A stretch of 64,000 nucleotides of DNA from assembly GCF_051851475.1 (NCBI RefSeq), contig NZ_JBPUSJ010000014.1, forward strand, positions 1 to 64,000, written 5' to 3'. The translations under genes were made by a program, and so were the position numbers. Source of the DNA: Carboxylicivirga taeanensis. GTDB lineage: Bacteria > Bacteroidota > Bacteroidia > Bacteroidales > Marinilabiliaceae. Under the pieces are notes generated by a model. That model did no database searches. It worked only from the letters and a program-made list of their open reading frames with translations, and was not told where the DNA came from. This document shows positions 60,968 through 64,000 of this stretch, one piece after another (the first letter of the stretch is position 1; each line of letters begins with the position of its first letter).

Positions 60968-63013
60968 ATGAAAAAAAGTAGTTTAATTAAACGGGAAGAT
61001 CTTTGTTTCAAACACTGGAATGGTGAGAGCTATTCAGTATTTAACAGCATTAAAAAGGTAGTTAAGATTGGGGCTTTATGTGCCGCCTATTTTTCAATTT
61101 TTGGCTATCAGCAAACATTCGCACAGGTTGATTCAGCTTCCATCAGCAAAAAAATTAATCTTGAAGAGGTCGAGGTTTCGGCGCGGCGCACAACGTCGGT
61201 GTATTCCGAAGTGGGGCGTGTGTTGCATGTTATTTCCCGTAAGGAGATTGAAGAACTGCCCGTTTACAGTGTTCAGGACCTGCTGAAATATGCCATGAAT
61301 GTAGACGTGCGCCAGCGTGGACCGTTAGGAATTCAGGCAGATGTGAGCATACGAGGAGGGTCCTTCGATCAGGTCATGATTCTGTTTAATGGGGTCAATG
61401 TAAGCGATCCGCAAACCGGTCATTTAAGTCTTAACCTCCCCGTGGATATGCAGAGTATTGAACGGGTTGAGATTTTGGAGGGACCGGGAGCACGGGTATA
61501 CGGGCCAGGTGCTTTTAGCGGAGCCATCAACTTTGTAACCGGAACAAAAACTCAGGATAATTTGACTGTGAACGTGCTGGGAGGGCAACATGGCTTGTAC
61601 AATGCATCGGCCAATGCAACGGTTAAAACCGGCATCCTCAAAAATTACCTGGCAGCCAGCACCGCCTCCAGTGATGGGTATATCGATAATACAGACTTCA
61701 AAAATCACAGCATTTTCTATCAGGGCCAGCTGGATTTTGGCAAGGAACAGCTGGATGTACAATTAGGTTATAACAACAAGGCTTTTGGTGCCAATGCCTT
61801 TTATACGCCGGCCTATCCCAATCAATTTGAGCAAAATAAAACGACTTTTGCCTCCATCAAACTCACCTCAGGAGAAACAATTAAAGTATCACCAACACTT
61901 TACTGGCGTCGTCATCAAGACCGTTTTGAGCTGTTTAGAAATAATCCTGCCAGTTGGTATACCACTCACAATCATCACCTCACGGATGTATTGGGTGGAG
62001 CTTTCAATGCAGTTATACCATGGGCTTTAGGTAAAACTTCGGTTGGTGGCGAAGTGCGCAGCGAAAATGTGTGGAGCAACGTGTTGGGCTACGCTGTGAA
62101 AACGCCAATAGATGTGCCTGGCGAAGATGCTCAATTTACCAAATCATTCCACCGGACCAATGTCTCCACCTTTGTAGAGCATGTGTATAACTATCAAAAG
62201 CTATCAATATCGGCCGGGGTATTGATGAATTGGAATTCGGATTTGGGATTTGGGATTGATTTTTTTCCGGGGCTCGATGTGAGCTATTGGCTGGCTGATG
62301 CCGTTAAATTTTATGGGAGTGCCAACAAAAGCCTTCGTCTACCAACTTTTACCGATCTGTTTTACGCCGGACCAACCAATCTTGGGAACCCAGACTTGAA
62401 ACCAGAGGAAGCGCTGACTTTTGAAGGAGGATTAAAAGTTGTTAAGCCTTGGTTCAACGGGCAGACAAGCGTGTATTACCGCGAAGCAGATAACCTGATT
62501 GATTGGGGACGTCTGGCCGGCGAAGAAAAATACCAAACTCGTAACCTATCGGAAATGAGTTCGTGGGGCTTTCAGGCGCAAGGACGAGTTGATGTTTACG
62601 AATTGATTGGTCGAAACCCATTAAAGAACATTGAATTAGGCTATGCCTATATCGATCAGGATAAGAACATGCCTGCCGAATACGAGTCGGTGTATGTAAT
62701 GGATTACCTGAAACATAAGTTTAATGCGGCAGCTAATCTGACTATTTACAAACAACTGGGAGCCGTTGTGAACTTTATGTATCAGGATAGGGAAGGAGGC
62801 TACATCAGCTTTGTGGACGGCTCTTACGAGGAAGTACCCACCGAGTACACGCCGTTCTGGTTGACCGATGTGCGCCTGCAATGGTCGGCTCCCAAATACA
62901 AGGTGTTTGTGGATGCCACCAACGTGTTCGATAAGCGTTATTACGACTTAGGGAATTTAGTGCAGCCGGGCCGTTGGGTGAGAGCTGGTGTGCAACTCAA
63001 CCTAAATTTATAA
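60968..63013 (+). CDS. TonB-dependent outer membrane receptor (BtuB/vitamin-type)
   Basis: A 681-residue receptor. An unusually long N-terminus (about 50 residues, basic, with a hydrophobic stretch FNSIKKVVKIGALCAAYFSI) precedes the cleavage-like region TFAQVD. The TonB box region is followed by the plug: LEEVEVSARRTTSVYSEVGR, SIRGGSFDQVMILFNGVNVS, ERVEILEGPGARVYGPGAFS, GAINFVTG. A 22-strand barrel and the end WVRAGVQLNLNL follow. A smaller start at an internal codon is not evident. The size and plug suggest uptake of a small ligand such as a cobamide, metal chelate or siderophore. The ligand is not determinable. Confidence 0.9.
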   Translation: MKKSSLIKREDLCFKHWNGESYSVFNSIKKVVKIGALCAAYFSIFGYQQTFAQVDSASISKKINLEEVEVSARRTTSVYSEVGRVLHVISRKEIEELPVYSVQDLLKYAMNVDVRQRGPLGIQADVSIRGGSFDQVMILFNGVNVSDPQTGHLSLNLPVDMQSIERVEILEGPGARVYGPGAFSGAINFVTGTKTQDNLTVNVLGGQHGLYNASANATVKTGILKNYLAASTASSDGYIDNTDFKNHSIFYQGQLDFGKEQLDVQLGYNNKAFGANAFYTPAYPNQFEQNKTTFASIKLTSGETIKVSPTLYWRRHQDRFELFRNNPASWYTTHNHHLTDVLGGAFNAVIPWALGKTSVGGEVRSENVWSNVLGYAVKTPIDVPGEDAQFTKSFHRTNVSTFVEHVYNYQKLSISAGVLMNWNSDLGFGIDFFPGLDVSYWLADAVKFYGSANKSLRLPTFTDLFYAGPTNLGNPDLKPEEALTFEGGLKVVKPWFNGQTSVYYREADNLIDWGRLAGEEKYQTRNLSEMSSWGFQAQGRVDVYELIGRNPLKNIELGYAYIDQDKNMPAEYESVYVMDYLKHKFNAAANLTIYKQLGAVVNFMYQDREGGYISFVDGSYEEVPTEYTPFWLTDVRLQWSAPKYKVFVDATNVFDKRYYDLGNLVQPGRWVRAGVQLNLNL

Positions 63014-63036
63014 GAAAAGCAGCTTGTAAAGTGCGA

Positions 63037-63075
63037 CAACCTGCCTGACCATTGGTTGGGCAGGTTGATTATCTT
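63037..63075 (+). terminator. Hairpin after the TonB receptor gene
   Basis: A perfect 9-bp stem (CAACCTGCC 63037-63045 with GGCAGGTTG 63059-63067) closes a 13-nt loop. The tail ATTATCTTT is only moderately T-rich. Confidence 0.6.
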
Positions 63076-63082
63076 TGATAAG

Positions 63083-63531
63083 TGACTTCGCCACTTGCAA
63101 GAAGCCTTTTACAATTTGATCATTGAACTTTACTACCTGCGAGAATGGTTTTCCAACTTGATCATTGAACTCCACCACTTGCGAGAGGACTTTTCCAATT
63201 CGGGAATTGAACTCCACCACTTGCAAGAAGCCTTTTACAATTTGATCATTGAACTTTACTACCTGCGAGAATGGTTTTCCAATTTGCTCATTGAACTCCA
63301 CCACTTGCGAGAGGACTTTTCCAATTCGGTAATTGAACTTCACCGCTTGCGAGACGGTTTTACAAATTAGTAATTGAACTTTACTACCTGCGAGAAGGTT
63401 TTTTCAATTTGCTCATTGAACTCCACCACTTGCGAGAGGACTTTTCCAATTCGGTAATTGAACTTCACCACTTGCGGGAATTTTTTCACAATTTGATAAT
63501 TGAATTTCACCACCTGCGAGAAGGGCTGAAT
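63083..63531. repeat. Tandem array of ten 42-bp repeats
   Basis: Ten consecutive units start at 63113, 63155, 63197, 63239, 63281, 63323, 63364, 63406, 63448 and 63490, with a partial unit from 63083. All are 42 bp except the sixth (41 bp). The shared core is ATTGAACTYCACCACYTGCG. Units 1 and 4 are identical. Units 2, 5 and 8, and units 3, 6 and 9, resemble each other most, so a 126-bp (three-unit) block was itself duplicated. As 42 is divisible by 3, long frames open on both strands. The 41-bp unit breaks them, and none starts with ATG. The array lies between two convergent genes. Confidence 0.92.
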
Positions 63532-63615
63532 CAACGAATTAGGCCCCTCAACAGTTTGTGCAGCCATATAATTGCCGTCAGGGTTTTGCCTGTGCTGGTT
63601 TTTGTGTGATTGCTA

Positions 63616-64000
63616 CTACGCTTTTTTAATGATCATCTCGCAGTTTTTGCAGTCGAATTCAAGTGTGTACTGGTCCTTATCGTTGTACAACGTTAATGGC
63701 AAAAGCTGTTTAGCTTCAGGGTGCTCCTTCAGGCACTGATTATTCATATACAGAAGGCAGTGTTTGGTACGCATCAGTTCAGCATCATTGATGTTGGCCT
63801 GACGCTCAAATCCCCAATCGCTTTGAGTAACCCCGTGTCGCTGGTAAAACTGGCGGGCTTTTTCGTTGATGATGTTAGCTGTGAAATTGAGCTCAGCTTT
63901 AGGAAATGGGATTTCTGTGCTTGCAAACGGACGCTCTTTGGCTTTAAAGTGGCGGAGTCGCTCAGTCAGATGCAGGTCAATTAATTCCCGACGCAGTGCA
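63616..64000 (-). CDS. U32-family peptidase, C-terminal part (partial)
   Basis: The last 127 codons of a gene whose start lies beyond the right edge. The tail contains NFTANIINEKARQFYQRHGV, ELMRTKHCLLYMNNQCLKEH and TLEFDCKNCEMIIKKA. The conserved Cys set (RTKHC, CL near, CKNC) is the C-terminal signature of U32 proteins (YegQ/RlhA/TrhP relatives), which take part in tRNA and rRNA hydroxylation or collagen-type peptidase activity. The four Cys probably bind a metal or Fe-S cluster. The stop TAG is at 63616-63618, 85 bases from the repeat array. Confidence 0.82.
   Translation of the reverse strand, partial: ALRRELIDLHLTERLRHFKAKERPFASTEIPFPKAELNFTANIINEKARQFYQRHGVTQSDWGFERQANINDAELMRTKHCLLYMNNQCLKEHPEAKQLLPLTLYNDKDQYTLEFDCKNCEMIIKKA

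Noticed and set aside
63083..63531. CRISPR array
   Set aside because: The units are directly abutting 42-bp repeats with gradual divergence. There are no unique spacers and no cas genes.
63008..63567. Minus- and plus-strand open frames across the 42-bp repeats as real genes
   Set aside because: They are open because the unit length is a multiple of three. They lack ATG starts, and the 41-bp unit breaks every frame.

Overview
The window is a chromosomal segment of a Bacteroidota bacterium, most likely a marine or anaerobic fermentative member of the Marinilabiliales/Bacteroidales side (inference from gene families; no 16S sequence is present). The evidence is the Bacteroidota promoter motif TAnnTTTG upstream of many genes, a secreted protease with a type IX secretion C-terminal domain, DUF4783, DUF4465, DUF6340 and GIN/DUF4097-like proteins, a SusC-plug-like motif, and scarce Shine-Dalgarno sites. 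No phage, insertion sequence, integrase island or CRISPR array is visible.

Layout. 1-86: 3' end of a 5S rRNA and its terminator. 0.2-7.5 kb: hemerythrin/LuxR pair, RDD protein, giant histidine kinase, rlmH, DUF4783-nadC. 7.6-16 kb: transglutaminase lipoprotein, valS, Fur-family regulator, xerD, aroQ, pyk. 16.4-16.7 kb: three identical tRNA-Asp genes. 16.8-23.3 kb: C26 peptidase and two chemoreceptors flanking sucD. 23.5-29.4 kb: the accessory region. 29.5-34.2 kb: TetR-TolC-HlyD-ABC permease efflux cluster. 34.5-44.6 kb: fabG, an iron alcohol dehydrogenase, DUF6340/PBP4/DUF819 genes, a BamA-like porin, a YitT protein, a nitrilase-family amidase and a TonB fusion. 45.2-50.7 kb: acetate/butyrate array pta-hbd-ackA-ptb-buk. 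50.8-64 kb: cation/proton antiporter, T9SS protease, TlpA/DUF4465 pair, glycosyltransferase, Xaa-Pro aminopeptidase, adhesin-like protein, TonB-dependent receptor, a 42-bp tandem repeat array and the end of a U32 peptidase gene.

The most unusual part is 23.5-29.4 kb. It holds a promoter-driven, highly structured putative RNA ending in a terminator-like U-run; a 52-residue HTH protein; an unknown lipoprotein; a frameshifted HExxH protein; the last 48 codons of an HlyD-type exporter adaptor; a 52-residue peptide with a double-glycine leader and a calcium-loop-like core; a PDZ-containing aspartic protease; and an alpha-helical protein gene with an in-frame stop. The peptide gene and the helical-protein gene share an almost identical 21-bp palindrome at the same distance from the -7 box. 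I read this as a partly decayed secreted-peptide locus whose promoter module is intact. This is inference.

Metabolically, the pta/ackA and ptb/buk pairs, with a 3-hydroxyacyl-CoA dehydrogenase between them, point to ATP-yielding acetate and butyrate (or branched-chain acid) formation. The iron alcohol dehydrogenase and pyruvate kinase fit a fermentative lifestyle.
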